The notes under the pieces: generated by a model
What the model saw: the letters and a program-made list of their open reading frames with translations, nothing else
Database searches by the model: none
Told to the model about the DNA's origin: nothing
Position numbers and translations under genes: made by a program
Source of the DNA: Acidobacteriota bacterium
GTDB taxonomy: Bacteria > Acidobacteriota > Blastocatellia > Pyrinomonadales > Pyrinomonadaceae
Direction: 5' to 3'
DNA: 8,878 bases
Assembly: GCA_013696385.1 (NCBI GenBank)
Contig: JACCYR010000358.1
Location: 1 to 8,878 of the forward strand
In this document: one piece after another, positions 1 through 6,138 of the stretch
Layout of the letters: each line of letters begins with the position of its first letter
Numbering within the stretch: the stretch's first letter is position 1

Positions 1-621
1 GCTGAGTAAAACTATCGCTTTACGACCGGCTAAACCGTTGAATTTTTCGTTAAAAACCAAATCAAGAGCCGAATACAAACTCGTTCCCGAAGCGATTTTC
101 GCGCCTTCAATCGCCAGCTGCAAAACTTTTCGATTGTTGGTCGGCTCGCATAAAACCCGCACTTTTTCGTCGAAGGAAACAACCATCACCTTGTCGTTTT
201 CGCGCAATTGATTGACGAAAGCTAAAGCGGCGTTTTGAATTTCCGGCAGCTTAAAAACGCTCGAATAACTCATATCCAAAACCAATGCGACGGTAAAAGG
301 TTGTTCTTCTTTGGAAAAATAAGCGATTTCCTGTTCAATTCCATTTTCAAAAATCTTAAATTCTTCTTTTTTCAAGCCCGATACGATTTTCCCGTTGCGT
401 TCGGTAATCTGCGTGGGGATTATCACCAAATCGGTTTCAACGTGGATTACATCCTCGTCCAGATTTTCTTTGTTTGACTCAATCTTAAGTTGCGGCGGGT
501 TAGTTTTTGCTTCCGTTTTGTCGGGAGAACTTTCCGAATAAACCGGCACACGGGCGGATTGTCCCAATAACGAAGTCAAACAAATCAAAATTATAAAGCC
601 GATTATTGATACTTTTCGCAT
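1..621 (-). CDS. Secreted VWFA-domain protein (Acidobacteria-type), C-terminus beyond the window edge
   Basis: The first 207 codons of this gene are visible; it runs off the left edge in an open frame. Residues 1-22 form a signal peptide: basic RK, a hydrophobic core (roughly 5-19), then Leu-Leu-Gly-Gln. A polar linker follows to about residue 58. Residues 60-105 contain 'VETDLVIIPTQIT' and 'GLKKEEFKIFENG', the N-terminal segment typical of VWFA-related proteins abundant in Acidobacteria. The von Willebrand A fold starts near 109 with 'VALVLDMSYSS', which supplies the metal-site Asp116-x-Ser118-x-Ser120; Thr180 in 'SGTSLYSAL' fits the second metal-site motif. The third motif lies outside the window. 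The ATG at 621 is supported by the signal peptide and by GGAG about 11 nt upstream. The protein is probably exported and may bind a protein partner through a divalent metal; its biological role is unknown. It follows glnE on the same strand but has its own promoter-like sequence. Confidence 0.85.
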   Translation of the reverse strand, partial: MRKVSIIGFIILICLTSLLGQSARVPVYSESSPDKTEAKTNPPQLKIESNKENLDEDVIHVETDLVIIPTQITERNGKIVSGLKKEEFKIFENGIEQEIAYFSKEEQPFTVALVLDMSYSSVFKLPEIQNAALAFVNQLRENDKVMVVSFDEKVRVLCEPTNNRKVLQLAIEGAKIASGTSLYSALDLVFNEKFNGLAGRKAIVLLS

Positions 622-650
622 CTCTAAGGTCGCTCCGTTACGATAACCGG

Positions 651-678
651 ATTATACAACTTTTGGCTTCAAAAGCAA
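651..678 (-). promoter_or_regulatory. Sigma70-like promoter for the VWFA gene
   Basis: Read on the minus strand, TTGCTT (673-678) and a perfect TATAAT (651-656) are separated by 16 bp. Predicted initiation near 644 gives a leader of about 23 nt that contains GGAG before the ATG at 621. It lies in the 86-bp gap between the glnE stop and the VWFA start, so the VWFA gene need not depend on glnE transcription. The call is from motif match only. Confidence 0.5.
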
Positions 679-707
679 AAAATTATTTGCCTTTATTAAA
701 ACCTCCT

Positions 708-3551
708 CTAACCCACTATATTTTCAAAGGAGGCGCGGATATTGAGGCGATGAGAGGTTAATTTTTCAAGCAAATGTTTGACTGAACCTAGTTTCATCCG
801 CGTAACAATCGTCTGCAAAACAGTTTGATTTGCAAGCGGCAGCCGCGTTGAACGTCCGACGGTTAAACGCAAATTGTGGTCGAGTTCGCTCAAAAATTTG
901 TAGCCGTTTGAGAAATTTTGAAAATCTTCAATCGATAAAGAATCTTTTTCGTAAAGTTTATTAAGCATAAAAAGCGTCGAACGATTTTCCGCGTCATCGG
1001 GAACATCATCGCGCAACTGCAGGAAACGCATCGCAAAATAAACGTCAAGCATTCCGCCTGCCCCGAATTTAATGTCAATTTCTCTGCCTTTTAGATTTTT
1101 TGCTTTTTTTTCTTTTAATTTTTCGCGCACACGCCGAGTTTCGTCCTTTAGAGTTTGGAATTTGGAATCTGAAATTTGGAACTTCCGTGCATTTTCGTGA
1201 ATGATTTTTCGCGCTTCGTTTTCGGTTTCTTTTGCCAAATTTAAATCGCCCGCCACGCCGCGCAATTTGACATACGCCAGCCATTCCCAGATTGCCGAAC
1301 GATTTTCCAGATAACTTAAAAACGCGGTTTTGCTCAAACTCGTCGCGCCGTTTTTGCCGTCGGGACGAAGGCGTAAATCTACCCGATAGAGATGTCCGTC
1401 GCGTGTCAGACTCGAAAGCGTGGTAACAAAAATTTCGACGGCACGGGCGTAAAAAGTTTCAAGTTTTAAGTTCCAAGTTCCAAGTTTTTTCGGTGTGCAA
1501 AATTGCCTGTGTTTTTCCGAATTGTCCGACTTTGAATTTTGAACTTGGAACTTAGAACTTTGAACTTCATCATAAACCAAAACCAAATCCAAATCCGAGC
1601 CATAATCCATTCCGCCGCCGCCGAGTTTGCCCAGACCTAAAACGGCAAAAGGAAAGTCATCAACAGTTATTGTAAAACGCCTCTCTAACTCAAGTTTTGT
1701 GATAAATAGCGCAGTTTCGATGCTCGCTTCAGCTAAATTTGTTTGTAATTTCCGCGCCTTTTGTGGTGTGATTTTTTCATAAATATCGAAAACGACAATT
1801 TCAAGTAAAGAACGCGACCAAACCTTTCGCAAAACTGCTAATTTCTGAGCAAAACCATTTGTTTTTTCAATAGCGGAGAGAAAAATTTGGTGATAATTTT
1901 TTTCGGTAAAATTTTCCGTCGTTTTCGGCAAATCTGCAATCAAACCGGGATTTGCGGCAAGCATTTCGGCAAAATGCGGTGAAGTTTCCGACAAAAGTTT
2001 GAGCGTTTCTAAAGTTTCTTTGCTCAAATCGGTTTCAATATCGGATTTTTCCAACGACGAAAAAATTTGTTGTTCATTGCTTGTTGGTTTCTCGTAATTC
2101 GTAATTCGTAATTTGTAATTTATTTCTCTTTGCGTCTTTGCGGCGTTGCGCTCTGGCATTAGATTCTCAGATGGATTGAAAATACGCGAAAAAATTCGAT
2201 TAACATTTTTGCTGTGAGTTTTAAGAGTATTTACAAATTCTTGTGAATCAACAAAATTCATCCGCTTTGCCAGTAGAAAACGCCTTTCTTCATTATTCGG
2301 AACGAGATAAGTTTGCAAGCCGTTTTCCATTTGCAAGCGATGTTCCAAGCGGCGCAAAAAATCATAAGCCTCAAAAATTTCGGTCAATTCGATTTCGGTT
2401 AATAATTTTCTGTCGGCAAGCCGCGAAAGACTTATTAAAGTATGTGGTGCGCGAAGCCACCCGTCGCTCCCGCCATAAGCGAGTTGCAGAGCCTGCGCGA
2501 TAAATTCGATTTCGCGGATGCCGCCTCTGCCGAGTTTGACGTTAAAACCTTTGTCGGAAATTTTTTCGAGATTGATTTTTTCTTTGGAAAGACGGACGTT
2601 TTGCAAAGCGTTTTCCATCGTTTCATCAGTTGAAAAAACGCTTGATTTAATTTTCTCAAAAAAATTGTGAAAAACTTTCGCGTTGCCCGCACAAGCGCGA
2701 GAACGAATCAAAACTTGGCGTTCCCAACTCTGCGCCGAATCTTTATAATAATTGACTGCTTCATTTACAGAAACAGCCAACGCGCCGACTTGTCCGTGCG
2801 GGCGAAGGCGCAAATCCACGCGATATGCCGCGCCTTCACCCGTTTGTCCGCCGACGAGTTTGGTAACAAATTCGGCAAGTTTTACAAAGTATTCGCGGTT
2901 TGTTACAGCATTACGTGAACCTTTTCCCGAAGTCGTGCCGTCGTTTGAATAGAGAAAAAGCAAATCAATGTCAGAAGCGTAATTGAGTTCGTTTGAACCA
3001 AGTTTTCCCAAAGCGACGGTGCAAAATTGAGCTTGTGCAGCGCGTTCCTTTTTATCAATTTCAAGCGGAATGCCATAACGATTATCGAGTTCTTGTTGCG
3101 AGAAACGTAGAGCATATTCCAAAATTGCATCCGCCAGATTTGAAATTTCTTCTGTTATTTCGGCGATTGTGCCGAGATTGCGAATGTCGCGCAGATAGAT
3201 TCGCAGAAGTTCGCGGCGGCGGAAACGAGCTAGCAAAATATTCGGTTCGACACTCGAATTCGTTAGCGCAAACCGCGCCAGCGATTCGAGAATTTCGTCT
3301 TTGCCGCGCACTTTCGACGAAATTCTTTGCCGATTGAGCCACGAAATATAATCAGGATTTTGCAAAATGGTCGTCGCTAGCAAAGGACTAAAAGCGGCAA
3401 GCGTCAAAACATCAGAAAGCAAACCTTCGTTTTTGGCGAGCTTTCTTTCTTCGGCGGGAAAATTTTCCGCCAGTTGCAGATAAAACCGCCGTGCGCCCGC
3501 CGCGTCGGGCAGATTTTTGATGAAAGATTCGATTTTTTCAGTTAGCGACAT
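708..3551 (-). CDS. glnE: Bifunctional glutamine synthetase adenylyltransferase / adenylyl-removing enzyme
   Basis: GlnE attaches AMP to, and removes it from, a tyrosine of glutamine synthetase, tuning nitrogen assimilation under PII control in the cytosol. The protein is about 947 residues, close to E. coli GlnE (946), and shows the duplicated layout. The N-terminal deadenylylase half has 'ALGKLGSNELNYASDIDLL' (about 180-198, catalytic DxD), 'RVDLRLRP' (about 244-251) and 'GRGGIREIEFIAQ' (about 341-353). The C-terminal adenylyltransferase half has 'GLGKLGGGGMDYGSDLDLV' (about 639-657), 'RVDLRLRPDG' (about 723-732) and 'GAGGMLDVYFAM' (about 830-841). GTG at 3554 directly precedes ATG at 3551; neither has a Shine-Dalgarno, and I chose ATG. 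Odd points: three stretches are translated short-repeat DNA, near residues 474-496 (interdomain linker), 663-699 (just after the second DxD strand) and 788-803. No catalytic motif is interrupted, so the enzyme is probably active. Confidence 0.95.
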   Translation of the reverse strand: MSLTEKIESFIKNLPDAAGARRFYLQLAENFPAEERKLAKNEGLLSDVLTLAAFSPLLATTILQNPDYISWLNRQRISSKVRGKDEILESLARFALTNSSVEPNILLARFRRRELLRIYLRDIRNLGTIAEITEEISNLADAILEYALRFSQQELDNRYGIPLEIDKKERAAQAQFCTVALGKLGSNELNYASDIDLLFLYSNDGTTSGKGSRNAVTNREYFVKLAEFVTKLVGGQTGEGAAYRVDLRLRPHGQVGALAVSVNEAVNYYKDSAQSWERQVLIRSRACAGNAKVFHNFFEKIKSSVFSTDETMENALQNVRLSKEKINLEKISDKGFNVKLGRGGIREIEFIAQALQLAYGGSDGWLRAPHTLISLSRLADRKLLTEIELTEIFEAYDFLRRLEHRLQMENGLQTYLVPNNEERRFLLAKRMNFVDSQEFVNTLKTHSKNVNRIFSRIFNPSENLMPERNAAKTQREINYKLRITNYEKPTSNEQQIFSSLEKSDIETDLSKETLETLKLLSETSPHFAEMLAANPGLIADLPKTTENFTEKNYHQIFLSAIEKTNGFAQKLAVLRKVWSRSLLEIVVFDIYEKITPQKARKLQTNLAEASIETALFITKLELERRFTITVDDFPFAVLGLGKLGGGGMDYGSDLDLVLVYDEVQSSKFQVQNSKSDNSEKHRQFCTPKKLGTWNLKLETFYARAVEIFVTTLSSLTRDGHLYRVDLRLRPDGKNGATSLSKTAFLSYLENRSAIWEWLAYVKLRGVAGDLNLAKETENEARKIIHENARKFQISDSKFQTLKDETRRVREKLKEKKAKNLKGREIDIKFGAGGMLDVYFAMRFLQLRDDVPDDAENRSTLFMLNKLYEKDSLSIEDFQNFSNGYKFLSELDHNLRLTVGRSTRLPLANQTVLQTIVTRMKLGSVKHLLEKLTSHRLNIRASFENIVG
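1151..1185. repeat. Five-unit 7-bp tandem repeat inside glnE (block A)
   Basis: Five consecutive heptamers, variants of GAATTTG, begin at 1151, 1158, 1165, 1172 and 1179. The last two are divergent (AAATTTG, GAACTTC). The block is in frame within the C-terminal part of glnE and is translated as a 'KFQISDSKFQ' segment with a seven-residue rhythm (KFQ recurs). It lies in a charged linker before 'GREIDIKFGAGG'. No inverted partner is visible nearby. Confidence 0.7.
1454..1488. repeat. Five-unit 7-bp tandem repeat inside glnE (block B, left arm of an inverted pair)
   Basis: Five heptamers of the form AAGTTYY run from 1454 to 1488, with AAGTTCC twice in the middle. Read against block C they form an inverted repeat matching at 28 of 35 positions (1454-1488 against 1533-1567), including a 14-bp perfect core (1467-1480 with 1541-1554). 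The arms enclose about 42 bp that is not heptameric. Translated on the minus strand, this arm gives the 'KLGTWNLKLET' segment just before 'FYARAVEIF' of the adenylyltransferase domain. Confidence 0.8.
1531..1565. repeat. Five-unit 7-bp tandem repeat inside glnE (block C, right arm of an inverted pair)
   Basis: Five heptamers related to TTTGAAC and TTGGAAC run from 1531 to 1565. It is the inverted partner of block B. On the glnE strand it is translated as a 'VQSSKFQ' plus 'VQNSKSD' doublet, a seven-residue repeat as expected from three 7-bp units per seven codons. It follows directly after 'LVLVYDE', the strand carrying the second DxD motif, so the pair and its spacer occupy a loop of the nucleotidyltransferase fold. 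Confidence 0.8.
2091..2125. repeat. 7-bp tandem repeat in the glnE interdomain linker (block D)
   Basis: The unit TTCGTAA is repeated with the same 7-bp period: four good units (2091-2118) followed by a degraded one. On the glnE strand it is translated as 'NYKLRITNYEK', which does not resemble conserved GlnE sequence. It lies between the deadenylylase and adenylyltransferase halves, where an insertion would be tolerated. A separate 8-bp repeat begins three bases later. Confidence 0.7.
2128..2151. repeat. Three-unit 8-bp tandem repeat adjoining block D
   Basis: Three octamers, CTTTGCGT, CTTTGCGG and CGTTGCGC, occupy 2128-2151. They are in frame in glnE and encode the 'NAAKTQRE' part of the interdomain linker. 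Period and base composition differ from the adjacent heptamers, so this is a second repeat type placed side by side with the first. With only three units, chance cannot be excluded. Confidence 0.5.
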
Positions 3552-3558
3552 CACTGAT

Positions 3559-3593
3559 AAGTTTCAGGTTTCAAGTTTCAAGTTTCAAGTTGG
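3559..3593. repeat. Five-unit 7-bp tandem repeat directly upstream of glnE (block E)
   Basis: Five heptamers of AAGTTTC type (3559, 3566, 3573, 3580, 3587; the last is AAGTTGG) end 8-9 bp from the glnE start. The glnE ribosome-binding position is therefore repeat sequence with no Shine-Dalgarno. The unit closely matches block B inside glnE. A 9-bp inverted match (3582-3590 with 3606-3614) could form a small hairpin. The 191-bp gap between glnE and the plus-strand gene holds this block, a degenerate heptad-like stretch (3655-3689) and the signals for the plus-strand gene. Confidence 0.75.
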
Positions 3594-3657
3594 AAAACAC
3601 GCTTGACTTGAAACCCGGAACATTTTGCACACTTCTGAAAGACTTGTGTTTCTGCTT

Positions 3658-3686
3658 TTGACTTTGCACTTGATTCATTCTACTTT
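3658..3686 (+). promoter_or_regulatory. Weak candidate promoter for the 146-residue protein gene
   Basis: TTGACT (3658-3663) is a good -35 match, followed after 17 bp by TACTTT (3681-3686), a poor -10 match (3 of 6). It overlaps a T-rich, loosely heptad-periodic stretch, so the match may be by chance. Initiation here would give a leader of about 50 nt ending in a strong AAGGAG. Confidence 0.25.
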
Positions 3687-3745
3687 TCAAATTGAATTAA
3701 TTTCCTACAACAATTCAAATTTATCAAAACGCAAGGAGAAAAATT

Positions 3746-4186
3746 ATGAGTAAAGCAGAATCGGCTGATTTGATTTTAAAACTGTATGATTTGCGGCGCG
3801 AACCCGTGATGCGCGAGGCGCGAAATTGGGTGATTTCCTTTTTTCCCGAAAGCATGCAGGATATTATGCAAACGATGATAAATGCGGAAACATCCGCTTA
3901 CTTCCGAATGGTTACATCGTATTGGGATATGGCGGCATCGTTTGTCAATCACGGCGCGATTGACGAAGAGATGTTCGCCGACGCGCACGGCGAACATATC
4001 GTTGTGTTCTCGAAAATCGAGCCATTTTTAGCAGAAATCAGAGAAACGATGGGTAGTCCGAATTATTTGAAAAATTTAGAAATGCTGATTATGCGAATGC
4101 CCGATGCAAAAGAAATGCTCGACAAGCGGCGCGAGATGATGAAGCGTTGGATGCAAACGCGAGCGGAAATGTCGAAGTCGGCTTGA
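3746..4186 (+). CDS. Unrecognised small helical protein (146 residues)
   Basis: I do not recognise this family with confidence. The start is well supported: AAGGAG at 3733-3738 lies 7 nt before the ATG. The protein has no signal peptide and no convincing membrane segment. It looks all-helical and charged, with a conserved-looking centre 'AYFRMVTSYWDMAASFVNHGAIDEEMF' (about residues 51-77, two segments joined), then 'KIEPFLAEIRETMGSPNYLKNLE' (about 89-111), and a Met/Arg/Lys-rich C-terminus. The pattern 'YWDMAASFVNHGAIDEEMF', an aromatic helix followed by Gly-Ala-Ile-Asp-Glu, loosely recalls DUF4760-type proteins; this is a weak resemblance, not an assignment. It is a single gene between divergent glnE and convergent DUF389-like gene. 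Its stop codon is followed within 2 nt by a long imperfect palindrome. Confidence 0.8.
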   Translation: MSKAESADLILKLYDLRREPVMREARNWVISFFPESMQDIMQTMINAETSAYFRMVTSYWDMAASFVNHGAIDEEMFADAHGEHIVVFSKIEPFLAEIRETMGSPNYLKNLEMLIMRMPDAKEMLDKRREMMKRWMQTRAEMSKSA

Positions 4187-4187
4187 A

Positions 4188-4284
4188 CGCGAGGTGGGTT
4201 ACGGGAAAAATTTGATTGAAAAAATAATTTGCAACCACGAATTTACTTGCCACATCAGAAATCTTTCTCGTAATTCACCTCTCG
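4188..4284. repeat. Long imperfect palindrome between convergent genes
   Basis: Arms 4188-4213 and 4259-4284 match in inverted orientation at 21 of 26 positions, around a 45-nt centre. In plus-strand RNA three of the five mismatches become G-U pairs, so 24 of 26 positions can pair; in minus-strand RNA the same positions would be A-C mismatches. It begins 1 nt after the upstream TGA stop. There is no T-run after either arm, so it is not a canonical intrinsic terminator. It could be a 3' end structure or processing site, or the remnant of a small palindromic element. The rest of this 161-bp gap (4285-4347) holds nothing I can name. Confidence 0.65.
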
Positions 4285-4347
4285 GAAACCGAATCAGAAA
4301 AACAATTTCACTGTCAAGATATAAAGAACACAGAGATTCTTGTTTTG

Positions 4348-5265
4348 TTAATTTGATTTTCCGTCGGTTATCCGATGGTTTGTCGCGCCGAGCAAAATGT
4401 ATGTAGCAAGCGAAGCGACGATAATCGTCAAAACATTCAAACCGAAACCGACGGCGCGAGAAGTAATCTCGTGTTGGCTTGTCGTGGTCGGAAAACCGAA
4501 CACAAAACAGATTCCAAACCAAACGGGAATAATAGCGATTTGCGCGGTTGCCGCAAGCCCAATGAATTCGCGTCTGCCTGCGTCATCTACGTTTGCCAAA
4601 CTAGCCGCAACGCCGACGGCGAGCGAAATCAGAAAGCCGACGAGCATCGAATTAAATTCGTCGTATTTAAGCGGCGGATTTGAAACGGCAGCAACCGAAA
4701 CTCCGCTGAGAATCAGCAGAACGACGGCGGTGATAAATGCCAAAAGGCTTTGCCCGACGAGTTTCCACGTCCGCATCCACGCGCCGTAACCGATTGCCAG
4801 CAGAAGCGGCAACAATTGCAAAAATAATAATCCGGCAATGATTAAAAGAATCTGCTGGCGAATCAAGCCAAAAGCTAAAAGGCAAGCAGCGATGAAATTG
4901 CGCCCGACAAAGCCGACGGTGATGTGGCTAAACTGCCAGAGTTCCTCGAAAATATCGGTCGCTGGTTCGACCAGCGGTTTAGTCAATTCCCGAAAACTTT
5001 CTTTCGAGATAATAGAGCGCGGCTGACGAATGTTGATTGAATAATCCGTCGAATTATAAAAATCAGCTTCGAGTAGCGCGTCAACAAAACGCTTCGCTTT
5101 CGGCGTGGAAGTTTCTATATCAACCGCGTCTTTCGTTTCGCGGTTTCCGTCGTCTCGAAGAACTTCTACTTGGAAAACGGAAACTTGGCTAATGCCGACG
5201 GAGAAAGCTATTTTTGAAATGTCCGCGCCTTTGTCTTGCGGCGCATTGATTTTGACTAGACGCAT
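4348..5265 (-). CDS. DUF389-like integral membrane protein
   Basis: The protein has 305 residues: a soluble N-terminal domain (1 to about 115, beginning 'MRLVKINAP') followed by about six membrane helices (roughly 124-138, 140-160, 172-194, 206-224, 236-258, 271-293). This arrangement, the small-residue helix pairs, the 'GYGAW...KLVGQSLLA' segment after the second helix and 'SLANVDDAGRREFIGLAATAQIAIIPV' fit the DUF389 (TIGR00341-like) family of inner-membrane proteins of unknown function. The match is to overall pattern and several motifs look diverged, so another small membrane family is possible. The ATG at 5265 has AAGGA 8 nt upstream (5274-5278). A 29-codon ORF may end 2 nt before it, which would imply translational coupling. 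It converges on the 146-residue gene and diverges from engB. Confidence 0.8.
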   Translation of the reverse strand: MRLVKINAPQDKGADISKIAFSVGISQVSVFQVEVLRDDGNRETKDAVDIETSTPKAKRFVDALLEADFYNSTDYSINIRQPRSIISKESFRELTKPLVEPATDIFEELWQFSHITVGFVGRNFIAACLLAFGLIRQQILLIIAGLLFLQLLPLLLAIGYGAWMRTWKLVGQSLLAFITAVVLLILSGVSVAAVSNPPLKYDEFNSMLVGFLISLAVGVAASLANVDDAGRREFIGLAATAQIAIIPVWFGICFVFGFPTTTSQHEITSRAVGFGLNVLTIIVASLATYILLGATNHRITDGKSN

Positions 5266-5267
5266 AT

Positions 5268-5357
5268 TTAAGTTCCTTTCATCATTTGCTTAAGATCTGG
5301 ACTAATCGACTCGCGCCCTTGCAAATCATATTTATAGCCTAATTTTTTCGATTTCAC
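5268..5357 (-). CDS. Candidate 29-codon ORF upstream of the DUF389-like gene
   Basis: A GTG at 5357 is preceded by GGAG (5365-5368) with a 7-nt spacer, which is near ideal. It opens 29 codons beginning 'MKSKKLGYKYDLQG' and ending in TAA at 5268-5270, 2 nt before the ATG of the DUF389-like gene. Its last codons contain that gene's ribosome-binding site. The product would be a basic, soluble peptide with no known family. Against it: the ORF is short, starts with GTG, and a promoter-like pair (TTGTGA/TATAAA) lies inside it. If that promoter is the one used, the ORF would not be fully transcribed. Confidence 0.35.
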   Translation of the reverse strand: MKSKKLGYKYDLQGRESISPDLKQMMKGT

Positions 5358-5359
5358 AA
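5331..5359 (-). promoter_or_regulatory. Candidate promoter for the DUF389-like gene
   Basis: On the minus strand TTGTGA (5354-5359) and TATAAA (5331-5336) are separated by exactly 17 bp. Initiation near 5325 would give a leader of about 60 nt carrying the AAGGA site. It overlaps the candidate small ORF and also the -35 region of the divergent engB promoter candidate, so these calls compete. Confidence 0.35.
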
Positions 5360-5380
5360 ATTATCTCCGATGCTTAAAAT
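5353..5380 (+). promoter_or_regulatory. Candidate promoter for engB
   Basis: TTCACA (5353-5358, 4 of 6 with the sigma70 -35) and TAAAAT (5375-5380, 5 of 6 with the -10) are 16 bp apart. Initiation near 5387 would give a leader of about 50 nt before the engB ATG. Its -35 element shares bases with the minus-strand promoter candidate, a tight back-to-back arrangement. Confidence 0.3.
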
Positions 5381-5436
5381 AAACTGAGATATTTTACCAT
5401 TTGAAACAACCAAAGTTCTGTAACAAACAATACATT

Positions 5437-6018
5437 ATGAAAATTTTATCGGCGGAATTTGTTAAAAGCGCGTTCAACCAAAGCCATTGGACAACCGACG
5501 GCTTGCCGGAAATTGCATTTCTCGGACGCTCAAATGTCGGAAAATCGAGTTTGCTCAATTCGCTTTTGCAAAAAAAAGGCTTGGCACGAACTTCAAACAC
5601 ACCGGGCAGAACGCAGAGCATCAATTTTTTTCTCGTCAACCAAGCGTTTTATTTTGTGGATTTGCCCGGTTATGGTTATGCCAAAGTTTCCAAGGCAATG
5701 CGAGCCGATTGGGGCAAAATGGCAGAAGAATATCTTGCCAACCGCCGCGAACTTGTGCTATCAATACATCTGGTAGATTCGCGGCATCAACCGACGACTC
5801 TTGACAGCCAGCTTCACGAATGGCTTGTATTTCATCAAATAAATCATATCGTCGTGGCTACCAAAGCTGACAAACTTTCAAACAATAAATTAAACAAGAG
5901 TTTGCAGGAGATAGAAAATGCTCTGCCGAAAAGCAAAATTATCGCATATTCCGCGCTGACGGGAAAAGGAAAAGATGCGCTTTGGCGGGAAATCGGCAGC
6001 ACGCTTGAAAAAAGATAA
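5437..6018 (+). CDS. engB: Ribosome-assembly GTPase EngB (YihA/YsxC)
   Basis: EngB is a small cytosolic GTPase needed for late assembly of the large ribosomal subunit. The 193-residue product matches the usual length of about 195. All GTPase motifs are visible: G1 'GRSNVGKSS' (30-38), the switch I region 'SNTPGRTQ' (53-60) with the G2 threonine, G3 'DLPG' (75-78) followed by the family hallmark 'YGYAKV', G4 'TKAD' (142-145) and G5 'SAL' (172-174). The frame is open back to a TTG at 5401, but I chose the ATG at 5437 because 'MKILSAEFVKSAF' aligns with known EngB N-termini ('MKVTKSEIVISAV' in B. subtilis, recalled from memory). No clear Shine-Dalgarno precedes it. It is followed by rho on the same strand after 238 bp. 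Confidence 0.95.
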   Translation: MKILSAEFVKSAFNQSHWTTDGLPEIAFLGRSNVGKSSLLNSLLQKKGLARTSNTPGRTQSINFFLVNQAFYFVDLPGYGYAKVSKAMRADWGKMAEEYLANRRELVLSIHLVDSRHQPTTLDSQLHEWLVFHQINHIVVATKADKLSNNKLNKSLQEIENALPKSKIIAYSALTGKGKDALWREIGSTLEKR

Positions 6019-6026
6019 AAATACAG

Positions 6027-6056
6027 TTGATTTATTCAAATAAATAAAGTAATAAT
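6027..6056 (+). promoter_or_regulatory. Weak candidate promoter for rho
   Basis: TTGATT (6027-6032) and AATAAT (6051-6056) are 18 bp apart in an AT-rich stretch just after the engB stop. Initiation here would give a leader of nearly 200 nt containing the 6139-6219 palindrome. A lone TACAAT (6133-6138) is an alternative -10 but lacks a -35. Confidence 0.25.
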
Positions 6057-6138
6057 TTAGTTATCCCCAAACTCAGGGTTTTTGAAAAAGCTCGCGGGCT
6101 TGTTTTCAACAGCATCACAACGGAATATTCCATACAAT

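Noticed and set aside
672..698. Weak AT-rich stem (GCAAA/TTTGC) as a glnE terminator
   Set aside because: Only about five A/T-dominated pairs and it overlaps the promoter of the VWFA gene; too weak to call.
701..708. Strong AGGAGG on the minus strand just after the glnE stop
   Set aside because: No ATG, GTG or TTG follows at a workable distance, so it does not start a gene; it is an orphan match.
1151..1565. CRISPR array
   Set aside because: The repeats are 7 bp, directly adjoining and without unique spacers of regular length; no cas gene is nearby.
2993..3337. 114-codon plus-strand ORF opposite glnE
   Set aside because: It lies wholly antisense to strongly conserved GlnE coding sequence and its product has no recognisable pattern.
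3655..3689. A further heptad block, possible inverted partner of block E
   Set aside because: The 7-bp rhythm is visible only in the first two or three units and the match to block E is poor, so it is noted in the block E entry but not called.
4315..4346. Terminator at the 3' side of the DUF389-like gene (AAGAA/TTCTT)
   Set aside because: A five-pair A/T stem with no consistent T-run on the minus strand; not distinguishable from chance.
4375..4789. Overlapping plus-strand ORFs of 102 and 130 codons opposite the DUF389-like gene
   Set aside because: They are frame shadows of a gene with clear membrane helices; their products are Arg/Thr-rich with no structure expected of a protein.
5401..5436. 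In-frame N-terminal extension of engB from a TTG codon
   Set aside because: The ATG at 5437 gives the normal EngB N-terminus and length; the extension has no ribosome-binding site and no family similarity.
6082..6109. Hairpin after engB as an intrinsic terminator
   Set aside because: The 7 + 3 bp stem with a bulge is plausible as a structure but no T-run follows on the plus strand.
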